From: Phyllobacterium myrsinacearum
GTDB taxonomy: Bacteria; Pseudomonadota; Alphaproteobacteria; Rhizobiales; Rhizobiaceae
Direction: 5' to 3'
DNA length: 64,000 nucleotides
NCBI RefSeq assembly: GCF_002980555.1
Contig: NZ_PVBT01000009.1
Span: 124,001 to 188,000 of the forward strand
In this document: positions 33,209 through 42,258 of the stretch, one piece after another
Position numbering within the stretch: the stretch's first letter is position 1
Layout: each line of letters begins with the position of its first letter
The notes under the pieces: generated by a model
Told to the model about the DNA's origin: nothing
The model's database searches: none
The model's input: only the letters and a program-made list of their open reading frames with translations
Translations under genes and position numbers: made by a program

Positions 33209-34594
33209 TCAGCTGCGGGTGATGCCACCCGACGCGCTGTAGGCATCCAGCGAAGCGTTGAGCGCCTGCGTGAAGCGGGCAACGATTTCGTCGATCTGTT
33301 CCTCCGTGCAGATCAGTGGCGGTGCCAAAGCGATGCCGGTGCCCAGCGACCGGCAGACAAGCCCTCTTTCGAACGCCCGGTTCTGCACGCCGAGACCAAA
33401 CTGCATGTCCGGCGCAAAGGCCTCCTTGCTCTGTTTGTCCCGCACAAGCTCGACGGCCCACATCAGCCCCACACCCCGTACTTCGCCGATCAGCGGGTGA
33501 TCGGCCAACGGCGCCATCGCCGCCTGCATCCGTGCAGCCAGCGCCGGGACATTGTCGATGATCCCGTCTTCTTCGTAGATGCGCAGCGCCTCGACACCGA
33601 CAGCACAGGCAACGGGATGTGCGCCATAGGTGTAGCCATGGCCGAACACGCCGATCTTCTCGCTTTGTGCCCGCATCCCCTGGTAGACCCGCTCGGATAT
33701 CAGCAATGCCGACAGTGGCATATAGGCCGCGGTCAGCGCCTTGGCGCAGGTCACGATATCGGGTTTCATGGCATAGGTCTGGCTTCCCCACCAGTTTCCG
33801 GTGCGGCCAAAGCCGGTGATGACTTCATCTGCAACAAGAAGAACGTCGTGCTTGCGCAAAACCGTCTGGATTTTCTCGAAATAGTCGGCGGGCGGCACGA
33901 TCACACCGCCAGTTCCCATTACGGGCTCGGCGAAAAAAGCGCCAACCGTTTCCGGTCCTTGGGCAACAATCAGTTGGTCCAGCTCTTCGGCAAGCCGGGT
34001 TGAAAACGCCTCTTCCGTTTCTCCTGGCAGGCCTTCCCGGTAGAAATGCGGACAGGTGACATGCAGGAAACCGTCCAGCGGCAGGTTGAAATCCCGATGC
34101 AGGTGCGGAAGTCCGGTCAAGCTGGCCGATGCAATTGATGTGCCGTGATAGCCGCGATGACGCGTGATGATCTTGCGCTTCTGTGTCTGGCCCTTGGCAT
34201 GGAAATAGTACCATACCAGCTTGATGGCGGTATCGTTGGCTTCCGAACCGGAGCTCTGGAACAGAACCTTTGACATCGCCACCGGCGCGACCTTGAGAAG
34301 GCGCTCTGCCAGTTCAATGGCTGGCTCCGTCGAACGATGGGCGAAATTCTGGTAGTAGGGCAATGTATTGAGCTGCCTTGTCGCAACATCGGCGAGCCGT
34401 TTCTCGCTCATGCCGAGTGCCGCGCACCACAGGCCCGACATGCCCTCCAGATACTGCTTGCCATCATCATCGTATACATAGGCGCCTTCCCCGCGCATCA
34501 TGATCGTCGGTCCCAGCGTTTCATGCAGCGCCAGATTTGTTTGCGGATGGATATGCGTGCTGATGTCGCGCATTCGAAGCGAGTTATATGTCAC
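33209..34594 (-). CDS. Class III PLP aminotransferase (omega-amino acid / putrescine type)
   Basis: The 461-residue protein starts at GTG 34594 after GGAAAG. Class III features are visible: FQSSGSEANDTAIKLVWYY (PLP phosphate loop), HRGYHGTSIASASLTG, LLVADEVITGFGRTGNW and the Lys in ITCAKALTAAY-type segment (VTCAKALTAAYMPLSA). It groups by pattern with omega-amine:pyruvate and putrescine/beta-alanine transaminases. It would turn an amino-terminal compound such as a diamine into an aldehyde, which an aldehyde dehydrogenase like that at 45639-47069 could oxidise. Confidence 0.92.
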   Translation of the reverse strand: MTYNSLRMRDISTHIHPQTNLALHETLGPTIMMRGEGAYVYDDDGKQYLEGMSGLWCAALGMSEKRLADVATRQLNTLPYYQNFAHRSTEPAIELAERLLKVAPVAMSKVLFQSSGSEANDTAIKLVWYYFHAKGQTQKRKIITRHRGYHGTSIASASLTGLPHLHRDFNLPLDGFLHVTCPHFYREGLPGETEEAFSTRLAEELDQLIVAQGPETVGAFFAEPVMGTGGVIVPPADYFEKIQTVLRKHDVLLVADEVITGFGRTGNWWGSQTYAMKPDIVTCAKALTAAYMPLSALLISERVYQGMRAQSEKIGVFGHGYTYGAHPVACAVGVEALRIYEEDGIIDNVPALAARMQAAMAPLADHPLIGEVRGVGLMWAVELVRDKQSKEAFAPDMQFGLGVQNRAFERGLVCRSLGTGIALAPPLICTEEQIDEIVARFTQALNASLDAYSASGGITRS

Positions 34595-34633
34595 GGTTTC
34601 TTTCCTTTTTTCTCAAACGCATCTTGCGGATGT

Positions 34634-35461
34634 TTAGTCTGGCGAAGGGCTGGCACGACTGCGCCGCTGTATGAATTGGCCGGCAACCAGGACTACAATC
34701 GACAACACGACGAGTATGGACGAGATTGCCGCGACCGTTGGGTCGACCTGATCGCGTATATTGGCGAACATTCGTTTGGTCAGGGTAGAGTTTGCGCCGC
34801 TCGACACGAAGATGGAGACCACCACTTCGTCGAAGGATGTCACAAAGGCGAACAGCATGCCCGACAGTACGGAAATATGGATCTGCGGCAGTGTTACGGT
34901 CAGAAAGGCGCGAACCGGCGATGCTCCAAGTCCCCTGGCGGCGCGCTCCAAATTCATGTCAAAGCCGGAAAGCCCATTCCCGACGGCAATCATGACGAAA
35001 GGAATAGCCAGCGTGGTGTGTGCCAATACAAGGCCGGTGATCGTATTGTTGAGGCCAAGCCGGGCGTAGACGAAGAAAACACCGATAGCCACGAAGATCA
35101 GCGGCACCATCATGGGCAGCATCAACGCGCTGCTGATGATGGGTTTCAACAGATTCCCGGACTTGTGCAGTCCGTAGCTGGCAAGGGTACCAAGAATGGT
35201 TGCCAGAATGGTTGTTGCCGCGCCGACCTTCAGCGACACCCATGTCGACTGGCGCCACTCCGACGAGAAGAAATAGGCCTCGTACCAGCGCAGACTCCAG
35301 ACCCGCGGTGGGAATTCCAGATATTGCGAATCCGAAAATGACATGGGCACAACGATCAGGCATGGGATAATGAGGAAGGCGATGACCAATCCGACAAGCC
35401 CGTAGAGCCATAACCGCTGGAGGTGGGTGATTTGTGTTGAGGTAGCGGGACGATGCAGCAT
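34634..35461 (-). CDS. Spermidine/putrescine-type ABC permease (PotC-like)
   Basis: From ATG 35461 the protein has 275 residues with six hydrophobic segments and the coupling motif NLERAARGLGASPVRAFLTV near the C-terminus, typical of PotC. The longer upstream frame runs through the other permease and is rejected. The start overlaps the upstream stop by 1 base (TGATG). With the PotB-like protein it would form the membrane channel. Confidence 0.92.
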   Translation of the reverse strand: MLHRPATSTQITHLQRLWLYGLVGLVIAFLIIPCLIVVPMSFSDSQYLEFPPRVWSLRWYEAYFFSSEWRQSTWVSLKVGAATTILATILGTLASYGLHKSGNLLKPIISSALMLPMMVPLIFVAIGVFFVYARLGLNNTITGLVLAHTTLAIPFVMIAVGNGLSGFDMNLERAARGLGASPVRAFLTVTLPQIHISVLSGMLFAFVTSFDEVVVSIFVSSGANSTLTKRMFANIRDQVDPTVAAISSILVVLSIVVLVAGQFIQRRSRASPSPD

Positions 35462-36363
35462 CAGGGCTTCCCTCCCCATGCGTTGGAGACGCGCATGAAA
35501 CGGTTCACGCCCCCAAGGATCGCTCCGGTCACGATGAGCAGCACCACGCTCAAAGCACTCGCCGCGCCCCAATTTGCGAATTTGGCCACCATGTCGGCAA
35601 TCTGGGTCGACCACATGGCGACGCGGCCGCCGCCAAGCAGGGCGGGCGTCAGATAAAATCCAAGGCAGAGGACGAAGGTCAGGGCGATACCAGCGGAAAG
35701 ACCTGACAAGGACAAGGGCAAAAAGACCTGCCGGAACGCCTGCGCCGGTGATGCACCGCAATTGGCTGCTGCACGCAGGAGAACCGGGTCAATCGCTTTC
35801 ATCGAGGCGTAAAGCGGCAGGATGAGGAATGGCAGCATGACATGCACCATCCCGATCACGGTTCCCGTCATGTTATGCACCAGTGGCAGCGGCTCGCTGA
35901 TAAGGCCGCTCGACAGCAGCCATTGATTGATGATGCCCTGCCGCTGAAGCAGGACGAGCCAGGCATAGGTGCGCACCAGAACGGAGGTCCAGAACGGCAA
36001 GATGACAAAGACCATCAGTATCTGGGCTGCGCGCTGCGGCAGTTGCGACAGGAGATAGGCAACGGGATAGCCAAGCAGGACGCAGATGGCGGTAACCAGT
36101 CCAGCAACCTTGAACGTGGTGAGAAAGCTTTCAACGTAAGCGGGGCGCAGCAGCCGCACATAATTCTCCGTCGAGAGGTTACCGGTGGCATCGAAGAGAG
36201 AAAGCCAGGCCAACCAACTGAACGGGATGATTAGAACCGCTGCCACCAGCATCGCGGCGGGCAGGGAAAGCCCGATAAAGGAGATACCCTGCAGGCTTCG
36301 GGAGCGCTGCAGCAGGGAATTGTTGATAATGGCCGGTTTCACTTCTTGCACCATGACCGTCAT
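35461..36363 (-). CDS. Spermidine/putrescine-type ABC permease (PotB-like)
   Basis: The start at 36363 overlaps the stop of the ATPase gene (ATGA), giving 300 residues. It has six transmembrane segments (for example FIGLSLPAAMLVAAVLIIPF) and the coupling loop LRAAANCGASPAQAFRQVFL. It belongs to the PotB family of inner-membrane permeases. Tight overlaps on both sides show that the four transporter genes are one transcription unit. Confidence 0.92.
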   Translation of the reverse strand: MTVMVQEVKPAIINNSLLQRSRSLQGISFIGLSLPAAMLVAAVLIIPFSWLAWLSLFDATGNLSTENYVRLLRPAYVESFLTTFKVAGLVTAICVLLGYPVAYLLSQLPQRAAQILMVFVILPFWTSVLVRTYAWLVLLQRQGIINQWLLSSGLISEPLPLVHNMTGTVIGMVHVMLPFLILPLYASMKAIDPVLLRAAANCGASPAQAFRQVFLPLSLSGLSAGIALTFVLCLGFYLTPALLGGGRVAMWSTQIADMVAKFANWGAASALSVVLLIVTGAILGGVNRFMRVSNAWGGKP

Positions 36364-37424
36364 TGGATCGCGTCTCCAACGACGACACTGGCTTCCGGGG
36401 TCAGCCACAGCTCAAGATCCTGTCCGGGCACGGGCAGTTCCTTTCCTTCCGACCCCGTGTGACGGATGGAAATTTCGTGGTCCCCCGCCAGGCTGATCGA
36501 GACGAGATGACTGTCACCGCGATAGACGATGTCCATGACCTTGCCGGATATCCGGTTGTCGCGTTGCGCGTTACCAGCCCAGCGCAACCGCTCCGGGCGT
36601 ACGATCAGCCAGCCATTGGCACCGCGATGCAGCGGTTCCGAAGCGAGGCGTAACGATCTGCTATCCAGATGATAACCGCTGTCGCGCCGTTCGACCGGCA
36701 GGAAGCGCGTTTCACCCATGAATCCGGCCACAAATTTGCAGTTGGGATGATCATAAATGTTCTGCGGCGTATCGAGTTGGATAACCTTGCCCCGGTCGAG
36801 CACGGCGATACGATCGGACATGGTCAGCGCCTCCTGCTGGTCATGCGTCACGTAGACCGTCGTCATCCCGAGGCGGTTATGCAGCCGCTTCAATTCCATC
36901 TGCATATGCTCGCGCAGGTTCTTGTCCAGAGCCGAAAGCGGCTCATCCATGAGCAGTATCCTGGGTTCGAACACGATGGCACGCGCCAAGGCCACCCGCT
37001 GGCGCTGGCCGCCTGACAGTTCCCCGATGCGCCGGGCCGCCAGCTTGTCCATATGAACGGTTTCCAGCGCACCCATGACGCGGCTGCGGATCGATGCCCG
37101 GTCTATCCCGCGCAGTTTGAGCGGATAGGCGACATTGTCGAAAACATCCATGTGGGGGAACAGGGCATAGTTTTGAAACACCATACCGAGATCACGCTTG
37201 TGCGGCGGCCGGGTGATGAATTCCACCTCGTCCACCATCAGACTGCCGCTGTCCGGCCGCTCAAATCCCGCTATTATATTGAGCAGCGTCGTTTTGCCAG
37301 AACCCGACGGCCCCAGAAGGGTGAGGAACTCCCCCGGCTGAATATCCAGTGAAATTCCATCAAGTGCCTTGAAGGCACCATAGGCCTTGTGAACGTGGCG
37401 AATGGAAACCTTACCTGCACCCAT
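36360..37424 (-). CDS. Spermidine/putrescine-type ABC ATPase (PotA-like)
   Basis: The 354-residue protein has Walker A GPSGSGKTTLLN, the Q-loop FQNYALFPHM, signature LSGGQRQRVALARAI, Walker B ILLMDEPLSALD and the switch His in VTHDQQEA. A C-terminal TOBE-type regulatory domain follows (about residues 260-345). It energises import through the two permeases. Its start is 26 bases beyond the binding-protein stop. Confidence 0.95.
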   Translation of the reverse strand: MGAGKVSIRHVHKAYGAFKALDGISLDIQPGEFLTLLGPSGSGKTTLLNIIAGFERPDSGSLMVDEVEFITRPPHKRDLGMVFQNYALFPHMDVFDNVAYPLKLRGIDRASIRSRVMGALETVHMDKLAARRIGELSGGQRQRVALARAIVFEPRILLMDEPLSALDKNLREHMQMELKRLHNRLGMTTVYVTHDQQEALTMSDRIAVLDRGKVIQLDTPQNIYDHPNCKFVAGFMGETRFLPVERRDSGYHLDSRSLRLASEPLHRGANGWLIVRPERLRWAGNAQRDNRISGKVMDIVYRGDSHLVSISLAGDHEISIRHTGSEGKELPVPGQDLELWLTPEASVVVGDAIQ

Positions 37425-37450
37425 GATGCCCTCCCGAAGTCATTTGCACG

Positions 37451-38497
37451 TCAGTTTGCCATCAAGAGACTATAGTCTTCGCGGACCAGATTGGTGTTGT
37501 CACGCCACCAATTCGCGTCAAGAAACACCTGCTTCTTGATGTTCTCGGGGGACATGTTGGACCGCGCCAGCACCTCCGGCGAGAATTTTCCGACCTTGAA
37601 AGCGAGACTGTTGGTTGGACCGTAATAGGGCATCATTTCCGGAATGCGAGCCTGGATTTCAGGCGAAACCACACCCGCAACCAATGCCTGCGCCGCCCTG
37701 GCATGCGGCGCTCCCTTGAGGATGGCAAGGCAGCCATAACCCAGAATGGCATCCTGATAGGTGTAGGAAACCGGCGCTCCATCGGCAATGACACTGGCAA
37801 CACGGCTGCCCCAGATCGCCATCATATCGACCTCGCCATCCTTGATCAGCTGTGAAGACTGAGCACCAGACGACCACCATACCGCGACCTTGCTCTTGAT
37901 CTTATCCAGCGAGCGAAAGGCGCGCTTGCTGTCCAAGGGATAAAGCTCGTCCTTCGGGACGCCGTCGGCCATCAGCGCCACCTCAAGCATTTCCTGCGGA
38001 TAGGTGCTCAATGCGCGGCGGCCGGGAAATTTTTCCGTGTCCCACAAATCCTTCCAACTTTGCGGCGCCTTGTCCTTATAGACATCTGTGCGCCACGCCA
38101 GCACGACAGAATAGGAATTCGTGGCGATCCAGTGCTCACCATACCCTCGCTTGTCGAAACCATCTGTGTTGATGACCTTGTAATCCAGGGGTTCAAACAG
38201 GCCCTCCTTACCACCAACCGCGCAGTCATCGGAGCCCAGATGAACCAGATCCCAGGTCGGAGAACCCGACTGAACCTGTACACGCACGGCCGCCAATCCG
38301 TCATGGGTTTCCTCCGCGATGGAAAGGCCGGCCTTGTCGGCGGCCGGCTGCCACAATGTGGCGCGAAGATCCTTTTGCAGATTTCCGCCGAAACCGGCGA
38401 TGGTCACGGTTTCGTTCGCGGCAAATGATCCTGACGCCATTGCCAGGGCAGCAGCCCCAACCAACAAGCCTGATAATGTAACATGCCTGATTTGCAT
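37451..38497 (-). CDS. ABC substrate-binding protein (PotD/PotF-like)
   Basis: The start at ATG 38497 gives 348 residues with a signal peptide cut near residue 26 (MQIRHVTLSGLLVGAAALAM, then ASGSFA). The mature part opens ETVTIAGFGGNLQKDLRATL and has the two-lobed family-1 binding fold (SPTWDLVHLGSDDCAVGGKE; VWWSSGAQSSQLIKDGEVDM). Related proteins bind polyamines, but some bind other cationic or acylated amines, so the ligand is open. It is the first gene of the leftward operon and lies just behind a MarR-type operator. Confidence 0.92.
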   Translation of the reverse strand: MQIRHVTLSGLLVGAAALAMASGSFAANETVTIAGFGGNLQKDLRATLWQPAADKAGLSIAEETHDGLAAVRVQVQSGSPTWDLVHLGSDDCAVGGKEGLFEPLDYKVINTDGFDKRGYGEHWIATNSYSVVLAWRTDVYKDKAPQSWKDLWDTEKFPGRRALSTYPQEMLEVALMADGVPKDELYPLDSKRAFRSLDKIKSKVAVWWSSGAQSSQLIKDGEVDMMAIWGSRVASVIADGAPVSYTYQDAILGYGCLAILKGAPHARAAQALVAGVVSPEIQARIPEMMPYYGPTNSLAFKVGKFSPEVLARSNMSPENIKKQVFLDANWWRDNTNLVREDYSLLMAN

Positions 38498-38597
38498 TGC
38501 TCGTTCTCCCGTTTGAGCTGACTGCTTCTCACGTCGCCCCGCTTCCCCTGCAGGGTCATCGACACTGTCGACAAATGTTTCGTATCGTGGCAATCTA

Positions 38598-38636
38598 GTT
38601 GATGAAATTAACTATCTAGTTTACATTGTCAACTAA
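38598..38636. promoter_or_regulatory. MarR operator/promoter, leftward operon
   Basis: Read leftward, this 39-base block matches the block at 39327-39365 at 30 of 39 positions. Both contain TTGACA as a -35 and the inverted repeat TAGTT-N9-AACTA; both end TCAAC. On the plus strand it also contains AACTATCTAGTT, another palindrome. It lies between the divergent binding-protein and MarR genes, so the MarR protein probably controls both. Confidence 0.75.
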
Positions 38637-38676
38637 TTTTTTGACATGAAAATCCAATGCATTTCATGGAGACTGA

Positions 38677-39309
38677 ATGAAACAGCCGCAAACCACCCAA
38701 ACGCACTGGGATGTGAGGCCCGACAGAATGGCGGCAGAGGATCAGCGCTCCATTCCTTCCCTTGCGGGAAGCGCCACGCATGAGTCCGCATCTGGCACAG
38801 TGCATGTGGGCCCGAGCCCGGATGGCGATATCCGTGATCTCTTCTCCTTTGAGCTTCAGCGTCTTGCCGGCCTTTCCACGCGGATTGCAGCTCTGTCGAT
38901 ACGCCCCAAATATGGCATTACTGCACGCGAATGGCGCGCCCTTGCAGTGCTGAAATATCTCGGAAAAGTGCCGTTACAGGAGCTTGCCAAGCATAGTGGT
39001 CTTCTCAAAAGCCAGATGAGCCGCACCGTCTCGGCGATGATCGATCGCGGCTATATAGAGAAGACCGCCAACCCAGGCGACGGCCGCAGCATCCTGCTGT
39101 GCCTGAGTGCCAAGGGCCTCGATCTGTCGGAACAGATTCTGGAAGATTCGTTTGAACGCAACGAGCACATGCTCTCTACGCTCAGCCAGGCCGAACGCCA
39201 TATACTGATCGAACTCCTGCAACGCGTAACGCGCAGCAGCACGCAGTATTACCACCACCTGAAGCAGACGGCGTCACAGGCCGACTTGCAGCAGCTTGAC
39301 GAGGAGTGA
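38677..39309 (+). CDS. MarR-family regulator of the catabolic island
   Basis: The 210-residue protein has a longer N-terminus than most MarR proteins, then the core: RIAALSIRPKYGITAREWRA, LQELAKHSGLLKSQMSRTVS and the wing IEKTANPGDGRSILLCL. GGAG precedes the ATG at 38677. It sits between the leftward transport operon and the rightward acyl-CoA operon, and similar operator blocks lie in front of both. It is the obvious local regulator. MarR proteins of catabolic clusters usually release DNA when an aromatic or acyl-CoA ligand binds; the ligand here is unknown. Confidence 0.92.
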   Translation: MKQPQTTQTHWDVRPDRMAAEDQRSIPSLAGSATHESASGTVHVGPSPDGDIRDLFSFELQRLAGLSTRIAALSIRPKYGITAREWRALAVLKYLGKVPLQELAKHSGLLKSQMSRTVSAMIDRGYIEKTANPGDGRSILLCLSAKGLDLSEQILEDSFERNEHMLSTLSQAERHILIELLQRVTRSSTQYYHHLKQTASQADLQQLDEE

Positions 39310-39326
39310 CTAGACCTACGTGAAAT

Positions 39327-39365
39327 TTAGTTGACATTATGAACTATATGGTTCACTTACTCAAC
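39327..39365. promoter_or_regulatory. MarR operator/promoter, rightward operon
   Basis: TTAGTTGACA at the left end provides a -35, and TAGTT-N9-AACTA (39328-39346) is an inverted repeat with the same halves and spacing as in 38598-38636. The start of the lyase-like gene is 24 bases downstream. Confidence 0.75.
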
Positions 39366-39388
39366 CAAATAAAGATGGAGTGAATCGA

Positions 39389-40315
39389 ATGGAGCGAACG
39401 GTAGTCATCTGTGAATGCTTCGCTCGGGACGGCCTGCAACACGAAACGGTGACGGTCCCGACCGACATAAAGATTGAACTGATCAATGCCTTCACCGCCG
39501 TAGGCTTTGATCGCATAGAAGCGACCAGTTACAGCAACCCCGTTCGCATCCCCTCATTTGCCGATGCCCCCGCTGTCCTGGCGGGGATCACGCGCCGGCA
39601 GAGCAGTCACTATAAGGCCACATGTCCCAATAGGCGCGCCATCGAGCGCGCCATTGCGGATACAGAGGCCGGATATGGCGCCGACGAACTGAGCCTTCTC
39701 GTATCGGCGACGGAAAGCCACACGCAACGCAATCTCGGCACGACACGGGATCAGCAATGGCAGAACATTGCTGATATGGTGAAACTGTCCGATGGACGCT
39801 TTCGCCTTGTCGGCGTCCTATCCATGGCTTTCGGCTGTCCGTTTGAAGGCAAGGTCGACGAAACCAGCGTCCTCACAGATATCGGACGTTTCGCCGCGCT
39901 TGGCGTCACCCATGTTTCAGTCTGCGACACCACCGGACATGCAACACCGTCACATGTAAAGCGGCTCTTCCGACGCATCGCGGATGAAATGCCTGACATC
40001 ATACCCATAGCACATTTTCATGACAGCCGCGGCAGCGGAATTGCAAATTGCGTGGCCGCCTTTGACGCGGGCTGCCGCTGGTTTGACAGTGCGTTTGGCG
40101 GTGTTGGCGGCCATCCCGCGCAAATCCGGTACGGACAGGGCTATACCGGCAATGTCGCCACCGAGGACCTCGTCAACCTTTTCGAAGCCGAGGGCATCCA
40201 TACCGGCCTTGACCTTACCCGCCTCAGCCATACCTCGCAGCTGTGCGAAAAGGTGCTGGGCCGGGAATTGCACAGCCGCGTCGCCCGTGCCGGCTTCGGC
40301 CATCTCGCAGCATAG
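39389..40315 (+). CDS. HMG-CoA-lyase-like (DRE-TIM) protein lacking the catalytic Cys
   Basis: From ATG 39389 (GGAG upstream) the protein has 308 residues. DRE-TIM metallolyase features are present: CFARDGLQHE with the Arg-Asp pair, SVCDTTGHATP, and the metal-binding HFHDSRGSGIANCVAA. The late loop that in HMG-CoA lyases reads GGCPYA is GGHPAQ here, so the catalytic Cys is replaced; TGNVATEDLVNLF, which normally follows, is conserved. It may cleave another 3-hydroxyacyl-CoA or act by a Cys-free mechanism. It opens the rightward operon directly behind the MarR operator. Confidence 0.85.
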   Translation: MERTVVICECFARDGLQHETVTVPTDIKIELINAFTAVGFDRIEATSYSNPVRIPSFADAPAVLAGITRRQSSHYKATCPNRRAIERAIADTEAGYGADELSLLVSATESHTQRNLGTTRDQQWQNIADMVKLSDGRFRLVGVLSMAFGCPFEGKVDETSVLTDIGRFAALGVTHVSVCDTTGHATPSHVKRLFRRIADEMPDIIPIAHFHDSRGSGIANCVAAFDAGCRWFDSAFGGVGGHPAQIRYGQGYTGNVATEDLVNLFEAEGIHTGLDLTRLSHTSQLCEKVLGRELHSRVARAGFGHLAA

Positions 40316-40324
40316 GATCACACG

Positions 40325-41074
40325 ATGCAGCAAACCACCCAATCAGCCGTCCTGCTTGTCGAGGATCGCGGCGTAGTCCGCATCATAACGCTCAACCGCC
40401 CGGATAAATTGAATGCCCTCAACACGGCATTGACACAGGCTCTGCACGATGCCCTGATGGCCGCAGACCACGACGATGCCATTCGTGCCATCGTCCTTGC
40501 AGGAAACCAGCGCGGCTTCTGTGCCGGCGCCGATCTTTCCGAATTCAGCACCCTGACCCCGGCAAATCAGGATCTTGTCGACAAGCGTGCCGACCTGACC
40601 TGCCGCACGCAGGCCATGATGCAGGGTCTGTCGAAGCCCGTGGTGTCAGCTGTGTGCGGAGCGGCCGTCGGCGGCGGTGCCGGGCTTGCCATCGGCGCGG
40701 ATATGATGGTCGCTGGCACCAATCTCAAATTCGGTTATCCCGAGCTCAAACACTCGATCGTCCCGGCACTCGTCATGACCGGCCTGCAGCGTTCGCTTGG
40801 GCGCAAGGCCGCCTTTGAAATGGTCAGTCTTGGCCGCCTGATCGGCGCTGACGAAGCCTTGCAGCTGGGCCTTGCCAATCGTGTGGTTGATCCGGAAGCC
40901 GTTCTTGAAACCGCTCTCGGGATTGCGCAACAATGGGCCAGCGCCAATCCGCAGGCCATGGCCGCCGTCAAGACTCTCTATTACACCGTGGCCGATCTTC
41001 CCTATGACCAGGCAATGGCAGCGGGCCGCGCGGTCAATGCCCGGATGCGCGGTTTTAGGGAAACGCAATCGTGA
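40325..41074 (+). CDS. Enoyl-CoA hydratase/isomerase (crotonase) family protein 1
   Basis: The 249-residue protein has the crotonase core: RIITLNRPDKLNALN, GFCAGADLSEF for the first oxyanion-hole residue, and VCGAAVGGGAGLAIGADM for the second. It would hydrate or isomerise an enoyl-CoA, or hydrolyse a CoA thioester. It follows the lyase-like gene by 9 bases and overlaps the next gene by 4 (GTGA), so translation is coupled. Two different crotonases in one operon suggest two sequential steps. Confidence 0.92.
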   Translation: MQQTTQSAVLLVEDRGVVRIITLNRPDKLNALNTALTQALHDALMAADHDDAIRAIVLAGNQRGFCAGADLSEFSTLTPANQDLVDKRADLTCRTQAMMQGLSKPVVSAVCGAAVGGGAGLAIGADMMVAGTNLKFGYPELKHSIVPALVMTGLQRSLGRKAAFEMVSLGRLIGADEALQLGLANRVVDPEAVLETALGIAQQWASANPQAMAAVKTLYYTVADLPYDQAMAAGRAVNARMRGFRETQS

Positions 41075-42258
41075 AGCCGCTTGAAGGGGTTCGCATTCTC
41101 GATTTCTCCCGCGTTCTCGCCGGCCCGATGGCAACCCAAATCCTCGCTGAACTGGGTGCTGACGTCACCAAGGTGGAACGGCCCGGAAATGGGGATGAAT
41201 CGCGCTCCTTCGAACCACGTCTGCCCGAGGGCGAGAGTGCCTATTTCTTCGCCTTCAATCGCGGCAAGCGCTCGCTGACACTCAATCTGAAATCCCGCGA
41301 GGGTCAGGAGATCGCCGCGAAGCTGGCGGCGCAATCGGACGTGATCGTTGAAAACTTCCTGCCAGGCGATATGGACAATTTCAATCTCGGCTATGACGAG
41401 CTGTCGGCAAGCAATCCGGGTTTGATCTATGTCTCCAACACCGGGTTCGGCCAGACCGGCCCCTATCGTCATCGCCACGGCTACGACACCATCTTTCAGG
41501 CCCTGTCCGGCGTGATGCAACTGACCGGTCATCCCGATACGCCGCCAGCAAAGGCGGGCATTCCCATTGCCGACATGTCATCGGGCTTGTGGATCGCCAT
41601 TGCCATATTGACCGGTCTGGTCGGACGCGGGAAGAGCGGCAAGGGATGTCACATCGATCTGGCGATGATGGATGTGCAGGCAAGCCTGCTGGCGCTTGCC
41701 GCTGCCCGCCTCTTCGCGCTGGACGAGGACATAACCCGTGCAGGCACCGAACATCCCGGCCGCGTGCCTTCGGCAGCCTTTCAATGCCGTGACGGCGATT
41801 GGCTGCATGTCAGCGGAAGCGACCAGCACTGGCCCGCATTATGCACCATTCTCGGTCTTGATGCGCTTGCTGCCGATGCCACGCTTGCAACCAATAGTGG
41901 CCGCGTCGCCGCACGTGAGCAAGTGATGGTATCCATGCGCGGCGCCATTGCCGTACGGGAACGCGGAGCGCTGGCGCAAGAGCTGCGAGCGGGCGGCATA
42001 CCTGCCGGGGAAGTCAATACGGTACGCGAAATTCTCAATGATGCCCATATGACCGACCGGCAGGTCGTCGGTGCATTTGATCACCCGACCGCCGGGCGTT
42101 TTCCTGCTCTGCGCACGCCGATCCGCTTTGCGGGGTTCGATAATCCGCAGATCGGTTGCCCGCCGCCGCTCGGTGGGGACACGTTTGATATTTTATCCGG
42201 TGAACTCGGGTTCAGCGACGAGGCCATCACCAAGCTCAAAGAGGATGGAGTGATTTGA
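41071..42258 (+). CDS. Family III CoA-transferase (CaiB/BaiF type)
   Basis: The 395-residue enzyme starts at a GTG inside the preceding stop. Family III signatures include LEGVRILDFSRVLAGPMATQ, the ADVTKVERPGNGDESR loop, LNLKSREG and catalytic-Asp region GIPIADMSSGLWIAIAI. Such dimers move CoA between carboxylic acids, which activates the substrate without ATP. The operon also has an ATP-dependent acyl-CoA ligase, so either two acids are activated or CoA is recycled from a product. Confidence 0.93.
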   Translation: MKPLEGVRILDFSRVLAGPMATQILAELGADVTKVERPGNGDESRSFEPRLPEGESAYFFAFNRGKRSLTLNLKSREGQEIAAKLAAQSDVIVENFLPGDMDNFNLGYDELSASNPGLIYVSNTGFGQTGPYRHRHGYDTIFQALSGVMQLTGHPDTPPAKAGIPIADMSSGLWIAIAILTGLVGRGKSGKGCHIDLAMMDVQASLLALAAARLFALDEDITRAGTEHPGRVPSAAFQCRDGDWLHVSGSDQHWPALCTILGLDALAADATLATNSGRVAAREQVMVSMRGAIAVRERGALAQELRAGGIPAGEVNTVREILNDAHMTDRQVVGAFDHPTAGRFPALRTPIRFAGFDNPQIGCPPPLGGDTFDILSGELGFSDEAITKLKEDGVI

